Source: Actinomycetota bacterium (GTDB taxonomy: Bacteria > Actinomycetota > Actinomycetes > Streptosporangiales > Streptosporangiaceae). From it: DNA of 5,371 bases. The notes under the pieces were generated by a model that was not told the origin of the DNA, made no database searches, and saw nothing but the letters and a program-made list of their open reading frames with translations. Positions 5,369 to 5,371 of the stretch are shown piece after piece (position 1 is the first letter of the stretch; every line of letters begins with the position of its first letter). Where the stretch lies: assembly GCA_003161205.1 (NCBI GenBank), contig PMOU01000344.1, positions 1 through 5,371 on the forward strand, given 5' to 3'. A program made the translations under genes and the position numbers.

Positions 5369-5371
5369 CCG

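Overview
The window looks like chromosomal DNA of a high-GC actinobacterium. The codons of the main genes end mostly in G or C, starts such as GTG are used, and the acetaldehyde dehydrogenase, GNAT, MarR and AceE-like proteins have an actinomycete character. The genus cannot be fixed from this sequence alone.

Left part (1-1139): a divergent pair. On the minus strand is the N-terminal part of an acylating acetaldehyde dehydrogenase, the last step of meta-cleavage (aromatic or steroid ring) degradation; it runs off the left edge. On the plus strand is a GNAT-family acetyltransferase. The 126-bp gap between them holds a near-perfect 16-bp palindrome that is a good operator candidate.

Centre (1195-3513): a 772-residue thiamine-diphosphate enzyme of the homodimeric pyruvate dehydrogenase E1 (AceE) / transketolase superfamily. 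Its probable substrate is a 2-oxo acid such as pyruvate or 2-oxobutyrate. No E2 or E3 gene is visible. Meta-cleavage aldolases release pyruvate (or a related 2-oxo acid) plus an aldehyde, so the dehydrogenase and the E1-like enzyme could handle the two halves of the same cleavage. That link is inferred.

Middle-right (3514-4583): a stretch of clearly lower GC (about 50-53% where counted by hand). It contains one convergent minus-strand gene for an unrecognised protein made of two copies of an SH3-like beta-barrel module, followed by about 250 bp of non-coding DNA with a GC-rich inverted repeat ending in TTTT. This is the least familiar part of the window and resembles acquired or lineage-specific DNA.

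Right part (4584-5368): a small molbindin (Mop/TOBE domain, molybdate binding), then a MarR-family regulator. The regulator has a TATACT -10 candidate, and a perfect 12-bp palindrome lies where its transcription would start, which suggests autoregulation. No RNA genes, insertion sequences or CRISPR arrays were seen.
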